Positions 21,255 to 33,254 of a stretch of DNA of 64,000 bases are shown here, piece by piece. Location of the stretch: assembly GCA_023548195.1 (NCBI GenBank), contig JAJHZJ010000009.1, positions 4,986,715 through 5,050,714 of the forward strand, in the 5' to 3' direction. The notes beneath the pieces are model-generated. The model searched no databases. It was not told the origin of the DNA and saw only the letters and a list, made by a program, of their open reading frames with translations. The position numbers and the translations under genes are program-made. Source of the stretch: Bettongia penicillata ogilbyi. Lineage: Eukaryota; Chordata; Mammalia; Diprotodontia; Potoroidae. Position 1 is the stretch's first letter. The number at the start of each line of letters is the position of its first letter.

Positions 21255-22365
21255 CATTCCTAAACCTTTACATCCATCCAGGAGCTCTACATTCCCAGCT
21301 ATCCCCTGATCACTTCTACCTAAATAACTCACTATCACCAAAAAACAAGACTCATCACCCTCTCCCCTCCCCAAACTGGCTTTTCTCTATTTTCTTCCTT
21401 TTTTAGCATTGAGTTAATCCAGGAAGTTCAAGGCAATACCTTGCAAGCACTCACACTGTTTTTCAGGATGGTTTTAGTATTTGCTTTACAGCTCCTGGAC
21501 TTAATTTTGCATTACATAATTTCCACCTGGTGTCTGAAAGTATGTTTTCTTTTGACTTAGAAAAGCTCTAAGATGTCCTTAAATCTGTTTACACTGGTTT
21601 TCCCTTTTCTTTAATATCCACTGTGGCTGCTCCAAAAAGCTTTTAGATACACTGGAGCTAAATAAAATAAACTCCCCTCCTTATTGTTTTAACTTTCATG
21701 TATATTGGTTTAGTGCCTAGTTACGGTGGAAAATGTGAACTGTAGCACAGATTTCTCATGTTTGTCCATTTTTAAAGTAACTTTTTGTTTTTGAGGGAAT
21801 ATATAACCTGTGACTTTAAAATAAAGTCATATAATCTGTTTTAGAAAAATGCCAAGCACTCACAGCTTTTGTAAAAGTTGGAATTTTCAATATTCTTTAA
21901 TAGGATGCTTCTCCCAAATTTGAGAATGTTGAGCTAGTTAAGTATTCAATTTTATGGAAGTCACCTTTTTTATCATGGAAATATTTTGTAAATTACATCC
22001 TTAACTTAATTTATGTCTGTATTGGTTTGTTGTCCCGGTAGTGATAGGTGATAAACTACAAAGCTTAAGTCACAGTCATAGCTAAGAGGGAGATTAGCCA
22101 AGATTTTTGTTCACTATTCTTAATTTTTTTCTGTTTCTCTTATTTAATTTCTAAGACATTCTTTATTCATTATTTTTTAAATATCCATTAGTGAAGAATT
22201 TTTTTTTCTTGTTTAAACATAAACGGCAATGTATGATAAAAATAATTTTACCTGATTCCCTGGTTTTTATTGGCATAGGAAATTCCCACTATTAATGCAC
22301 CTCAACAACCATTCTATTACATGTGATCTTAGAGACTTACCTTTCTGGAAATAATGATAATAATA
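21255..22365 (+). other. Repeat-poor intron stretch
   Basis: About 1.1 kb with no recognised transposon. A polypyrimidine-rich patch lies near 21,360-21,400. A possible conserved non-coding block, which cannot be judged without alignment. Confidence 0.4.
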
Positions 22366-22371
22366 AAAAAA

Positions 22372-22590
22372 ATAACAAACATTCATATAACTCTTTAATG
22401 TTTACAAAGCTTTTTACATGCTATCTCATTTGATTTTCGCAACTCTCTTAGGTTGATGCTGTTGTCATCCACATCTTACATATGAGGAATCTGAGCCTGA
22501 GAAAGGTTGAGTAACTGACCCAGGGTCACACAACTAGGAAGCGTTCAAGTTAGGACTTGAACTCAGGTTTTTCTGACTTCAATACAGCAA
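22372..22590 (-). mobile_element. MIR-type SINE
   Basis: 'aatgtttacaaagctttttacatgctatctcatttgattttc', 'atgaggaatctgagcctgagaaagg', 'gggtcacacaactaggaagc', 'gaactcaggtttttctgacttc'. Confidence 0.75.
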
Positions 22591-22764
22591 TTGTATCAAA
22601 ATATAAATAGTACTACCCTACATGAGTTTAAATGAGAAAAAAATTAACTTTAAAAGTAAAAAAAGACTAAGGTATAATTCAGGACTTTTCCAATTGTTAC
22701 TGAAATATTAATAGTCATTTCTTAATCTTAACCAAGTGTTACTCCAGACTTTATCATTAGCAGC

Positions 22765-22840
22765 AACAACAAAAAGCAACCATTTATTGAGCATCTACTT
22801 TGTGGAGACAATGCTGGTAGCCCATGGGGAAATAAAGTCA
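22765..22840 (+). mobile_element. Tail-family fragment
   Basis: 'aagcaaccatttattgagcatctactttgtgg...aatgctggtagcccatggg'. Confidence 0.45.
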
Positions 22841-22844
22841 CTCT

Positions 22845-22965
22845 GATGTAGTAAGAAAGAATATTGGATTTAGAGTTCAGAGGGTTTTGGATTAAATACC
22901 AGGACTTCAGAAATTGTGTGTCTTTGCCTTCTTTGTCCATTAAACCAAGGCAGTGGACTAGTATT
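22845..22965 (+). mobile_element. MIR-type 5' fragment
   Basis: 'gatgtagtaagaaagaatattggatttagagttcagagggttttgg' and 'ccttctttgtccattaaa'. Eroded. Confidence 0.5.
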
Positions 22966-22977
22966 TAGATGTTAATG

Positions 22978-23225
22978 AAAGCTAAGATTTCAATAGAACT
23001 TCAAGATTTACAAAGCACTTTACATAACAATATTCATTGATCTTTACAACAAACTTCTGAGAAAGTTACTACAGACAAAATTATCCCTATTTTACAGATG
23101 AAAAGGCTGAGTCTCAGAGAGGTTAAATGATTTACTCTTAGCCACACAGCTAGTATTGGAGCAAGGGTTCAACCTAAGTCTGACTCCTAGTCCAGTAGTC
23201 TTTCTACAATACATTCTTGCCTTAC
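22978..23225 (-). mobile_element. MIR-type SINE
   Basis: 'caagatttacaaagcactttacat', 'cctattttacagatgaaaaggctgag', 'agccacacagctagtattgg', 'ctgactcctagtccagtagtc'. Confidence 0.75.
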
Positions 23226-23229
23226 TGTC

Positions 23230-23880
23230 TCTTAAACCGCTCCTAGCTCTAGGGGATACTGAGGAAGTGTGAGTTTCAGAGCTGCCTTGATCTTGTGGAA
23301 GAATGAATAGATGATGAAAAAAAATATGACAGTGGGTAAAACTACTTGTTGGACAATCCTGGATGCTAAAGAAGAAAGGAAAATAAGATGGTAGCAAATA
23401 GGAGATATAGAACAAATGGAGGCTTTTTTATTACTTGGTTTACTCATGGTAGAAATATATGCATTGCCTATAGATTAAAGGAAGTCATTGGAGGAAATAG
23501 TAAAGATTTCAGAAAAAGAGAATGATGGAAAAATTATATCATATCTTATCCATAAAAGGGTGATAGATAATTTAAAGTATCAGAAATAGACTTGTCATGT
23601 ATGTTTATCAAGGAGAGAAAGATTAGAATACCATTTGGAATATGTTAACGTAGAATTAAGCCATTAACTGAGGAATTAAGTGCCCTGAGTTCATCCTTGA
23701 ATATCCTGATGAAAACTGACAGTCATTCACCTTCCCAAAATAGACTGAAGTAAATATCCTTATTGTGTGCTTTAATATAGTCACAACCTTTTTACTGCCG
23801 CTTTGGGGGAATAGAATAGACATTTGCCTTAAATGGTAACCAACATAACAACATAACAAATTAGATTTTTAATTCTATGT
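23230..23880 (+). other. Intron, nothing recognised
   Basis: No element identified; overlapping short antisense frames at 23,092-23,447 are chance or repeat-derived. Confidence 0.35.
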
Positions 23881-23884
23881 AGCT

Positions 23885-24105
23885 TTCAAGGGATCAGCGA
23901 TGTAGAAGTCAATTGGACTGAAGTGATTTCAATTCTCACCTCCCACAATAGCTAGTGTGTAAGTTTGGCCAATGCATTTATTTTCTTCCTCTCATTATAC
24001 ATGGACCAGCACAGGGCAAGTCAGTTTCACAGGATTATTGTGACAAAAGCAGTTTATAAAAATTAAAGTATTATAAACATTTGAATCGTTAATTATCATT
24101 TTGCC
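23885..24105 (+). mobile_element. MIR/CORE-SINE, degraded
   Basis: 'caattggactgaagtgatttcaattctcacc', then 'tcagtttcacaggattattgtgac' and 'cagtttataaaaattaaagta'. Confidence 0.45.
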
Positions 24106-24289
24106 TAGACGTAATTCCACAGGTATGGGGAACTTCATTAATGCAAATTGGAATTTGTCTCTAACTTTACTAAGACACCTGGAGTTCAAGTGATGCACTG
24201 GCAGGAAGGCAGATAGTGTGTGTCAGAAGTATGACTTGAGCCCAGTTTTTCCCAATTCTAGTGCAAAGTCTCTATACATTTTTCCAGTA

Positions 24290-26980
24290 CTGCTTCTCTG
24301 AGCAATAATGTGCCATGTGTCAGAGGGGCACTGAAATTTGCCTGGATCGTCTTCGTTTGCCAAATCCTGAATATGGGATCTATGTTTCTAGTAATGTAGT
24401 TTAATTTGCCCTAGTTTTTTTTTTTTCTTAAACAGCTATTTCATACTGTTGGCGGATCATGAGCTAGTGATTAATGAGCCCTGTTTGTATTTCTGTTGTA
24501 TACAAACTTCTGTTAAATACAGTTTTCTTCCATCCTGTGTTTGTGCAAATTATTTTTTTCAACATATATTTCTGCTAAATTTTAAACTGATCTCAAATCC
24601 TGTAACTTTGCAAACAAGTCTCAGGAGTATTCTTACACTATGATAAGAATTTGGGGTGATTTAGAAAAAAAGATTCTGTTCAAGTTTGTTTTTTTTTTTT
24701 TAAATACCTGGATCAACAACAGAGGGTCCATGTCTTCTAGGAAAAGTTATAATCACCCTCAGGTTTCTGACCTGGAATATAGCTCAGAATCTAAGAGTTT
24801 AAATTATTTTTGCCCAAACACATTACCTTATTGCTTGTCTACCCTTAGGCTCATTTGGACATCCCCTTTTCCAAATCAGCAAACTCCTTCTGGAGATGTG
24901 TTATATTATTGAACTACTAAATCGAATTAAATTTAGCCCCAGAGGGAAGGATCTAAAATTTTTAAAAGAACATTAAATAAATACAGTTTACTGACTAAAG
25001 GAAAATGGAACCTAAGCCACAAACACCAACCTGTTCCAAAGATATCTAAAGCAGCCAAGAGCAAGAAAACTATAGGCAGAAATTTGGTATCAACTCAAGT
25101 ACCCCATGTCCAAATCATATAGACTTTCCTGTACATATTTTATGAAAACTCTCTTCTGCTACTATAATAAAGTAGAACATATCTCCTCCTTTTCTGGTTT
25201 TATCTTCCAGGTTGAAAAATCTGACTATTCCCTGTCTGCTTTCCTTCTGTCCCTCCACCCAAATCCAAGTATTATTTCCCTTCCAGAGAATTTTTAAATT
25301 TTAAGTTTTGCCAGATAAATCCCCAAATGTGTGTTTTGAATGTTGGCTTTAATAGAAGAATTTAGGGATGCTTTAACTCTGGGATGCTTTTTCTCATCTC
25401 TTTTAGCAAGACAATAACATCTCTTTGTTTAGGCAATGATTCTTAGGACAGATGATAACATCTCTGAAGTCTGTTACTCCATCCTAACCGCAATGCCTTA
25501 CTTCTGATTAGAAGGGCTAAGGTCCCCTTTTCTGGCTGAATTCTAAGACTTGCAGGATCTTTCTTTGGAAAAATGTAAAATAGTGTGGCAAAAAAAAAGA
25601 AAAACAAAAGAAACAAAGAAGGTCAATGAAGCATTTTTTTTTCTCAATTTGAAGAAGAAAGATTCACAGGGAAACACAGATATGCAGGACAGCTTTGAAA
25701 GTAACATGTTTAATTTACTGCATGCTTTTGGAGAAGGAAAATACATATCACATAAATTTGAAGCTTCACCTACAAACTTATTTTCCTATTATGCTATATA
25801 AATCAAATTTTGCTTAGAGTTTGTTAAATTAATTTTAAAATATTTTAAAATTCTTTAAAATACTACCAGTTAAATTTGCTTGATTTTTCTGAGGCTAGGA
25901 AGAAAATAGTAGTTAAAGATAGATAAACTGTAAGAAGTTAAAAACCAGAAGAGTTGGGAAACCTTTAGTCTTAATGAAATAGGAGCAGTTATGGGGGTGG
26001 GAATGTATTTGGGAGTTTGAAGATGAAGCATGACATCTATTTAGCCTTGTATCCTTAGTCTTAATCTCTTTGAATTCCATTTTTCTCACCTGTAAAATGA
26101 GGGAGGGGTGGAAGAAAGATAGAGGGTGTAGGAGTTTAGCCATAGTCCATTTTAGCTGTGACATGAGTATGATAGAAGTTTAGAATCAAGTCTCAAAATA
26201 TAGCCTAAGGGAAGTGATCAACCTTTTTCTCCCTAGCTCATTTTCCTTACTCATTCTCTTCCTGTGTTCTAAGGAAATCAAGTGGTATACTTTAATATTT
26301 CCTTATTAATTATAAAAAATATATAAATCTGAACCTCAACCCAATTTATTCAATATTATGTATTTAGCAAACTGGAAAGACCTGTATTCCTATATGCTTT
26401 TGCTCATTACCCCCTAATTTCCTAAATTAAAAAAAATCATAGTTGTTATGTAGTTATATCATAGTAGTGATATAACCAATAATAAAATAAAGACAAATTA
26501 TAACAACTATTTTATCGATTGTGGGAATGATCATAGAAACTACCATCTTTTCCTCAGTTTTGGAATCATAATCCTACCATTCAATTCTCTTAGAAGATCA
26601 GTTAAAAGTCACTTCTCAAAAATCCTCATATTTTTCACAGTGTATGGGATTAAATTTAGTTCTATCAGGAAACGTTCTCTTAGTCCATTTCCTTTGTTGT
26701 CTCTTGAGCTGTCACACCTAACTATCTCTCTAGAGCAACACTGAAACTTTCAGTCCCCTCACACACTCCCATAACTGTCCAATATGCCATTCCCTCTTAA
26801 AGTTAGAGTAACGGTAGCTATAGTATCTGTGGGAAATGCTATTAAGGATATTATTCCATGTAGATGAAAACCTAAAGTAATATGATTCTCCTCAAATGGC
26901 CCTAAGGTTAGACCATGAGAGAAATGAAAGGAAAAAGTAAGGGAGTCCTTGATAGGTGGCTACCATATGCTTTAGAAAGT
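24290..26980 (+). other. Long repeat-poor, AT-rich intron stretch
   Basis: About 2.7 kb in which I recognise no transposon beyond A/T runs (24,418, 24,690, 25,590) and AT-rich text at 25,800-25,860 and 26,300-26,480. A possible MIR end ('cttgtatccttagtcttaatctctttg...cacctgtaaaatgaggg') at 26,040-26,105 is weak. Confidence 0.4.
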
Positions 26981-26984
26981 TAAA

Positions 26985-27150
26985 TGGGCTCATCTATCTA
27001 AGGACCTTAGTATACATCTAGTTCAACTCCTTAATTTTACAAATGAGCAAACTGTTCCCAGAGATATGAAGTAACTTCCTTAGATCACACAAGCAGTAAA
27101 TGCTAGAACCAAGAGTTGATCCCAAATTTGTCTGTTCCATATCAACAGCT
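26985..27150 (-). mobile_element. MIR-type SINE
   Basis: 'aaggaccttagtatacatctagttcaactccttaattttacaaatgagc', 'agatcacacaagcagtaaatg'. Confidence 0.6.
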
Positions 27151-27154
27151 CTTT

Positions 27155-28185
27155 CTGCTTCGTATAAAAACCTTGTTGGATATGCTATTTAAAAGTTGCT
27201 TTAAAATGGTTTGTGATAGAAGAGGCAGTAGTAAGTCATTTTGGTAAGTCATTTCAAAAATCCTAGGCAGATCTATAGGATTTTTATACCTCAATATTGT
27301 TACGCCAAGCACCTTGTGTCAGAATGGACAGCCATGAAGGTGGCTGTTGCTGTTGGACATAAAATGCACATGCGAATTCACTCCACATCTAAATGGAGTG
27401 CTGAACTCAGATTACCCTTAAAATGTATTAAATGCAGAAATACAGTTAAGTTGGGTTTTTTTCTCCTTTTTATCCCCCCAGTGGGGCCATGTTTCTCTCT
27501 GACAAATGCGGAAATGCATGTAGATGGGTGGAGGGTCTGGAAAGGTAGGTAGCACTTCAAAATAGTCACTGATGTTAGGAATCTTAAAACCCTGGGAAGT
27601 GTAAGAAAGGGGAAAAATGCCTACCCTTTGTAAATAGCCAAGTTAAAGACTTTTGCAGAGAAATAACCCAAGGCAGAGGCTTTTGATGGCTGGGTCCCCT
27701 GAAGATCAGAGAAGTAGAGCCTTAGATATAATTGGTAGAGTTTTTTGATGCTAAAATCTAAATTCAAAGCTGCAGGAAGAATTATACTCAAGCCTGGGGA
27801 AACAAATGGTATGACACTAAGCTATGGTCAATAATGATTAAGTAAACAAGGTACCTAATTATCGGTAGGTGTTAGATTCATTTAAAAATTGGTACTTCTG
27901 AATTTTTCTATCTTCTCTCTGTCAGTATATTTACCTGTCTTGACAGTAATTGATTTTCTTTCTTAAAAGAGGAAAACTAAGTGGAAGTACATAGAAATCT
28001 TTCTCTGCTAAGCAAGGGAAAACTGGTCCCTTGAGCAATAAGACCACATACTTTGTGGCAGAACATCTTAATTGTAGACAAAATACTTAAGAGGAAAAAA
28101 AATATGTATATATAGATATATATAAAATGTCTTGAGTGCTGAGCCTGTGAATTTTACCCTCTAAAAACATGGCAATGTCACAAAA
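27155..28185 (+). other. Intron, nothing recognised
   Basis: A 103-codon open frame at 27,241-27,552 has no recognisable domain and no supporting splice context; taken as chance. A short TA-rich patch lies at 28,100-28,125. Confidence 0.35.
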
Positions 28186-28189
28186 GTCA

Positions 28190-28385
28190 ATCAGCTAACC
28201 AACATTTGTTAAATACCTACTATGTATTAGGCAATGTGCTAAGCACTAGGAAAGAAAGGTAAAAGACAGTCCCTGCTCTAGGAGAACTCATAGTCTAATG
28301 GGGAGAGGGGCAGCATAAAATATGCAAAAATATGTACAAATAAGATATACACAGGATAAATGGGAAATAACAAAGAAAAGACATA
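28190..28385 (+). mobile_element. Tail-family element, well preserved
   Basis: 'aacatttgttaaatacctactatgtattaggcaatgtgctaagcactagg', 'agtccctgctctaggagaactcatagtctaatggggag', AT-rich end. The best preserved copy of this family in the window. Confidence 0.65.
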
Positions 28386-28494
28386 AGACTTAATTAGTAT
28401 TAAATGTTCTGCTATGTTTGAGGCACAGATCTATCCACAATGGTTATCAATGTTTCCATCACTTGTCAATATGTATAAGGCATGATGTTTTTTA

Positions 28495-28598
28495 TCTCTT
28501 TACTCTTATGCTATAATCTCTTTGAGGACATGAAATGTATTTTCTCATTTCTATATATTTCTCCATAATCCTTCCTGTAAATATATAGCACATAATTC
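28495..28598 (+). mobile_element. L2/MIR-type 3' tail fragment
   Basis: 'tatgctataatctctttgaggacatgaaatg...ctgtaaatatatagcacataattca'. Confidence 0.4.
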
Positions 28599-28599
28599 A

Positions 28600-28868
28600 G
28601 CAATACTTTTTAAATTGTGGTTGGGGTCAAGAAAAATTTGGCAATAGTAAAAGCTTTCGTAACATGCAATGACCAAAAATTGATTAAAAATCAAATTCAT
28701 AATGAATCTGAGGCGATTTTGGCAGCGCTTGTCCATGTCACCTCACCATAACCTTGGTTCTGAACACAAAGCATGCGCACTTTGTATTTCACATGCCCTC
28801 AGGCCATAAAACACCAACAAACAAAGCTGAAAAGATAAAAGGGAGAAAAGTTTAAAAAACACTGATGT
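28600..28868. mobile_element. Degraded hAT-like DNA element
   Basis: Ends resemble inverted repeats: 'caatactttttaaattgtgg' against the complement of 'aaaagtttaaaaaacactg'. The interior has 'gtcaagaaaaatttggcaatagtaaaag' and several CpGs ('gcgattttggcagcgcttg', 'gcatgcgcac'), unusual for this AT-rich intron. No transposase frame; the TSD is not clear. Confidence 0.45.
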
Positions 28869-28869
28869 A

Positions 28870-30340
28870 GAATATTCAATTGATACATGTTATTTCTTTA
28901 CCAAGGGATTGAATGCCCTTACGTGGCAGACCTCTGTCTTAATTAAATCCTTTCCAAAATATCTTAATCTGGTAATTCCTATAAATGAAGCAGTCATGAT
29001 ACCTTTACAATGTTTAAGGATTTTTGTAGGGTCACTGACCCTCGAACCCACACTTTACCTTAAAAATGATTATATTTCCATGTCTAAATGAAGTAATCAT
29101 GCAGTAATAATCCTAATTTTCAAATAGTAACTTTTAAAACCCTGAAATGCCTTTAATTCATAAGATTGAAAGGTGAAATGCTAATGTAATAAAATGTTGT
29201 TCCTGATAATGGAATATTTTAAAATCATTTCCAAGGTTTTCATAATCAGTTCCAGCTCAGTTGACAAGCCCATTAAACAGAAATAATTGAGAAAAAGAAG
29301 AAAAAAGGTCACAATTGAGAAGATTAACTCCCTCCTATTAAGAGTTTCCAACTTAATAACCTTAGGGATTTTTTTTTTATAAGTTGATCTGTAACTTTTT
29401 TTAACCCACTTTTTCTTGGGGAAAATGTTAACATCTTGAAATAATCTCTTGCTTCAAGCTCTATTCTTTTCAGTTTTTCATTTTGACATTTCCATTCCTA
29501 ATTGAAAGAATTATTACATCAATACCAGAAGATTTCTGCACACTTTTTCTTCTGTAGACTCTCAGAAAGAGAAAGAGATTATTTAGCATCTTCCTCTCTT
29601 TCCCATCTATGAGAGAAAGGGTAGCACAATCTTTTCCCTGTTATTTTCCCAGTGGTCAGATGGTTGCTATTTGATATGATATTTTTTCAAATAAGGAATG
29701 GTGCCACAGGAAAGAATACCATGCAGCCAAGAAGCAAAGGAGACAAGGGGGATAGCAAGAATGTCCACAGTTGATGGGATTCTTGATTTGGGTAGTACTT
29801 GAACAAGATGTTTTCCTAAATTTCTTCCAACTCTAAAGTTATTATTCTCCAAGTTCTATATTTGAATCCTATACATTTTGATTAAATCTTTCTATTTATA
29901 TTTAAATGGACTTAATTTTTTTAAATTCATACCTGCTTTCTATAGTTTAATTTAATACTGTAACTACTTTCTGTAGTTTAATTTAATATTCATTTAGTGT
30001 GTGGATTCATGAAGTTCCTATTATGTAGCTAGCAGTGTTTTAGGTACTATGGTCCTTTATTCATGGGGATGCCTTCCCTCAGAACCTGTGTTTTCTGATT
30101 TCAGTTGTGCTCTGAATTCTCTTGGTTTGCCTGGTTTTGCAGGCAAATGAAAATGAAAAGTAGATGGTGCTAGAGTCAGGTACAAGGATATAGTATAAGA
30201 TTTGGCATCCTTGAATATGATATCTGAGAGCCTACTATTGAGGAGAAAAATTATTTAAAACAAATAAAACCCTCCAGAGTCATTTATTTTGGGACAAGTA
30301 ATTCTGTATACTTAATTAGTTGAGGAAGGAATCCAAGTCT
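28870..30340 (+). other. Intron, mostly nothing recognised
   Basis: A weak tail-family match ('cctattatgtagctagcagtgttttaggtac') lies at 29,985-30,070. A 22-base motif 'agtttaatttaatactg/attc' is repeated at 29,946 and 29,977. Otherwise unremarkable. Confidence 0.35.
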
Positions 30341-30344
30341 CCAC

Positions 30345-30535
30345 CTTAGTGTAGTGAGAAGAACACTGGATTTGGAGTAAAAAAGCCTAGTTCCAAATCC
30401 TAGTTCTGCTGATCTGAAGTTGAATAAATCACCACCTTTGGAGATAATTTTCCTCATCAGCTAAATGAGGAGATTCTACTGAGTGACAAATCCTTTGAAG
30501 TCCTTTTCCAGTTCTAACTCTTGTGATCCTGTTGT
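30345..30535 (+). mobile_element. MIR/THER-type CORE-SINE
   Basis: 'tagtgtagtgagaagaacactggatttggagtaaaaaagcctag', 'ttttcctcatcagctaaatgagg', 'gaagtccttttccagttctaa'. Confidence 0.7.
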
Positions 30536-31650
30536 TTACAACAGAACCTGATAGCATAGGCAGACTAGGATTACCCTCTCCAAATAGGGGACACTTCAGC
30601 CATGGTCTTATACTGCTATGTTGAGTCTTGGGGGAACCTAACTGCTAAAGAAATGTGTCAGGTTCTTTGTTATTATCTCTGGCTCCTTGAGTCTTCAACC
30701 TAGAGGCCTGGGGAAAGTCACTTAAAGTTAAACAATCACGCTTGTCTTGGACCTTCCCAAAAGAGAGTCAAGATCATCAATGATATGTCAGGTATATGAC
30801 AGCTACTTATTTCCTCCTTACAAAAGAAATTCTTCAAATGAAAGATCATATATGTCTATTAAAAAGAACATGATAAACATGAAATAATAGTCTATAACTC
30901 TTCTTAATACTCCTCTGGGAACTTAAGGCATCAAAGCATGACACAATATGTAGGACTGCTACATATAGCTGTATAGCATATAGCTACAATGGCTGTTTCA
31001 TTTTGCCTTGGCTCCACATTGTCCAAACAAATCCCTCAAAGTCTGTGACTCCTGTTAAGACAGATCAGGGATGGAGCTCATCTTTCTGTCGCTGCTCACC
31101 TCTATGATGTGTAACTGTAGGAAACTCCTATTACCAGTCAGCTCTGACTAAGAGATTCAGGAGCTACAGGCAGAGATAACTCATGAGTTAATCTCCAAAT
31201 TTGAAGATGTCCATCTTGGGACAGTTCTTTGGCCTAAATGAAAGAAACATAAAGCAACTCAGGCTCACCTAGATGAGCATATGAGTTTGCTGCCATATGT
31301 AATCAGTTGCCATAAATGCAGGGATAGAAGGAGACATACTCCTGGTGTCCCTGTGGGAAGTCCATGAGAGAGTCTCACAGAATCCCTTTGTTCTCAGAAA
31401 CTCAAAAAAGAGAGCAAAAGTAGATGTTGCTTCACCCTTGATTAGGGGCATTCCTCTTTTGATGCACCTACCTCTCCTTGCTGCTGTCACAAGAACAAAG
31501 GCACAATTGTGTTAACTCATAGCACCAAGTCCTTCAGCAATGAGCAAGAGCACAGCTGGCCTCTAAAGGCTCAGCTCCACACATGCTCTGTAGTGGAGTA
31601 GGGGATGTTTCATGACTGCTCTCCTTATACTGAAAATCACCAGGAAAGGG
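30536..31650 (+). other. Unexplained stretch, no recognised repeat
   Basis: About 1.1 kb with higher GC and word usage unlike its neighbours. Short open frames on both strands (for example 31,269-31,490 minus) match no family I know. It could be an old processed pseudogene, a solo LTR or unique intron. Confidence 0.4.
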
Positions 31651-31654
31651 TTAA

Positions 31655-31765
31655 TCATAGAATTTTACAGCCAAAATGGAGCTTAGGGATCATATGGTTC
31701 AAGGGCCCAACTTTATAGAAGGGAAAACAGATCTAGGAAGGTAACAGAGAAAGCCATAATAAATC
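31655..31765 (-). mobile_element. MIR-type fragment
   Basis: 'tagaattttacagccaaaatggagcttagggatcatatgg', 'tttatagaagggaaaacagatctagg'. Confidence 0.55.
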
Positions 31766-31769
31766 TGTG

Positions 31770-31985
31770 CATTGTGGCTAGATTTCACAGTGGATTAAAT
31801 GTGGGTCCTGGAGTTAGGAGAGCCTGAGTTTAAATTCAGCCCCAGAGACGTACGAGCTGTGTGACCCTGGGCAAGTCACTTTACTCTGTTTGCCTCAGTT
31901 GCTCATATGTAAAATGATCTGGAGAAGGAAATGGCAAACCACTCTAGTATCTTTGCCCTAGATAATGATAACTAGAAAATGAAGG
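31770..31985 (+). mobile_element. tRNA-headed marsupial SINE (SINE1_MD/Mar1 type)
   Basis: 'gtggctagatttcacagtgg', 'gagcctgagtttaaattcagcc', 'gtgtgaccctgggcaagtcac', 'gagaaggaaatggcaaaccactc'. The last segment is lost. Confidence 0.8.
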
Positions 31986-32039
31986 TGATATAACTAGATA
32001 ACAATTCACATAAAAAAAAAAACAGGGATAGTTGATGGA

Positions 32040-32660
32040 CTGCAAGTTGGCAATTCAAAGTCACATTGATAAAGGTTAATATGATGTTAGTTTTCATTAA
32101 AAGAAGCATAGTATCCAAAACAAGGAAAGGTGTTGGTTCCACTATCTAAAAAAACCAACACAACTGTCTTCAGTTCTGGGTATAACATTCTAGGAAGGAT
32201 ATTCACAAGCTGGCTAGGATATTGATGAAAGCATTGAGAATCCCCACTGAGACCTTGAGATGAAGGACCTGGGGTTATTTATTCTGGAGAAAAGAAGACT
32301 TAGGGGGAACATTGTGTCTTTCTTTCAAGTATTTGAAGGGTGATCACTTAGAAAGACAGATTAGATGTATTTTACTGTCCCAAGGATCAAAGGAAGAAGA
32401 GTGGGTTAGCATCTACAAAGAGGTAGATTTAGGTTGAATATAAAGGAGGAAAGTTCCTAACACTCAGTGTTGTCCAAAAAGGGATTGGTCTGCCTTGCAA
32501 GATAATGAGTTCCCCTTTACTGAGTGTTAACTGAAGACTGGGAGACCGACCACTTCTAGGAATATTGTAGATGATATTCTTGGTCAAATCCCAGTTGATC
32601 TAGATGGCCTCTATGATCACTTCCAATACCAATGTTCTGTGAATCTGTGACTAGACAACC
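32040..32660 (+). mobile_element. CR1/L3-type LINE 3' end
   Basis: Follows the CR1/L3 3' order: 'gatggactgcaag', 'taggatattgatgaaagc', 'tggagaaaagaagacttaggggg', 'tttcaagtatttgaaggg', 'gatctagatggcctctatgatc'. Non-coding remnant. Confidence 0.75.
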
Positions 32661-32839
32661 ATCCAACTGCAAATATCATAATCCCATGATTCTTTGACCA
32701 GTGTACCACACTAAAATTCAGTGCTTCCTCGTTGGAGGTACAATGCAGCCCATTGTAGCTTTGGGTAACTGTAATTATTAAGTATTTTCTTAACTCTCAA
32801 CTAAATTCCTCTCTTTATTGCTCCTAGTTCTGCCTGCAG

Positions 32840-33032
32840 TGTGCTACCAATGAAAGGGTATGGAATGAGAAGACCTGGCTCAAAAATCCCCCTTTATTAC
32901 TACCTTTTGACCTTGAGGAAGTTGCCTAACTTCTCTTGGCCTCAGTTTTCCCATCCATGAAATGAAATGGTTTGACCAAATTACCTCAGAGATCCCCTAC
33001 AGCTCTAAATCTGTGATTTTATGATCCTGTTT
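32840..33032 (+). mobile_element. MIR/THER-type CORE-SINE
   Basis: 'gagaagacctggctc', 'cttggcctcagttttcccatccatgaaatg', 'cagagatcccctacagctctaaatctgtgatttta'. Confidence 0.7.
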
Positions 33033-33034
33033 TC

Positions 33035-33140
33035 TAAATAAATTGCCCACAGTTACATGGCTACCTAATGGAAGAACTTCAATTTGAACCCAGGTCTTCT
33101 ACCTAGTGCTCATTCCACTACAATGCACTGCCTCCTAATT
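33035..33140 (-). mobile_element. MIR-type fragment, inverted relative to both neighbours
   Basis: 'aattgcccacagttacatgg', 'atttgaacccaggtcttctacctagtgctcattcc'. Confidence 0.6.
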
Positions 33141-33141
33141 A

Positions 33142-33250
33142 TGGGATCCTTGGCATATCTCTTTGTTTCTCAGTTTCCTCAGCTGTCCAATGTAAGAATT
33201 GAACTAAATTGTATCTAAGATTCCTTCCAACTTTAATAATCTATGACTCC
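33142..33250 (+). mobile_element. MIR/THER 3' fragment
   Basis: 'tctctttgtttctcagtttcctcagctgtcc', 'gaactaaattgtatctaagattccttcc'. Confidence 0.6.
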
Positions 33251-33254
33251 AAAG

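Noticed and set aside
23092..23447. 107- and 71-codon minus-strand frames
   Set aside because: They overlap an antisense MIR copy and have no domain signature.
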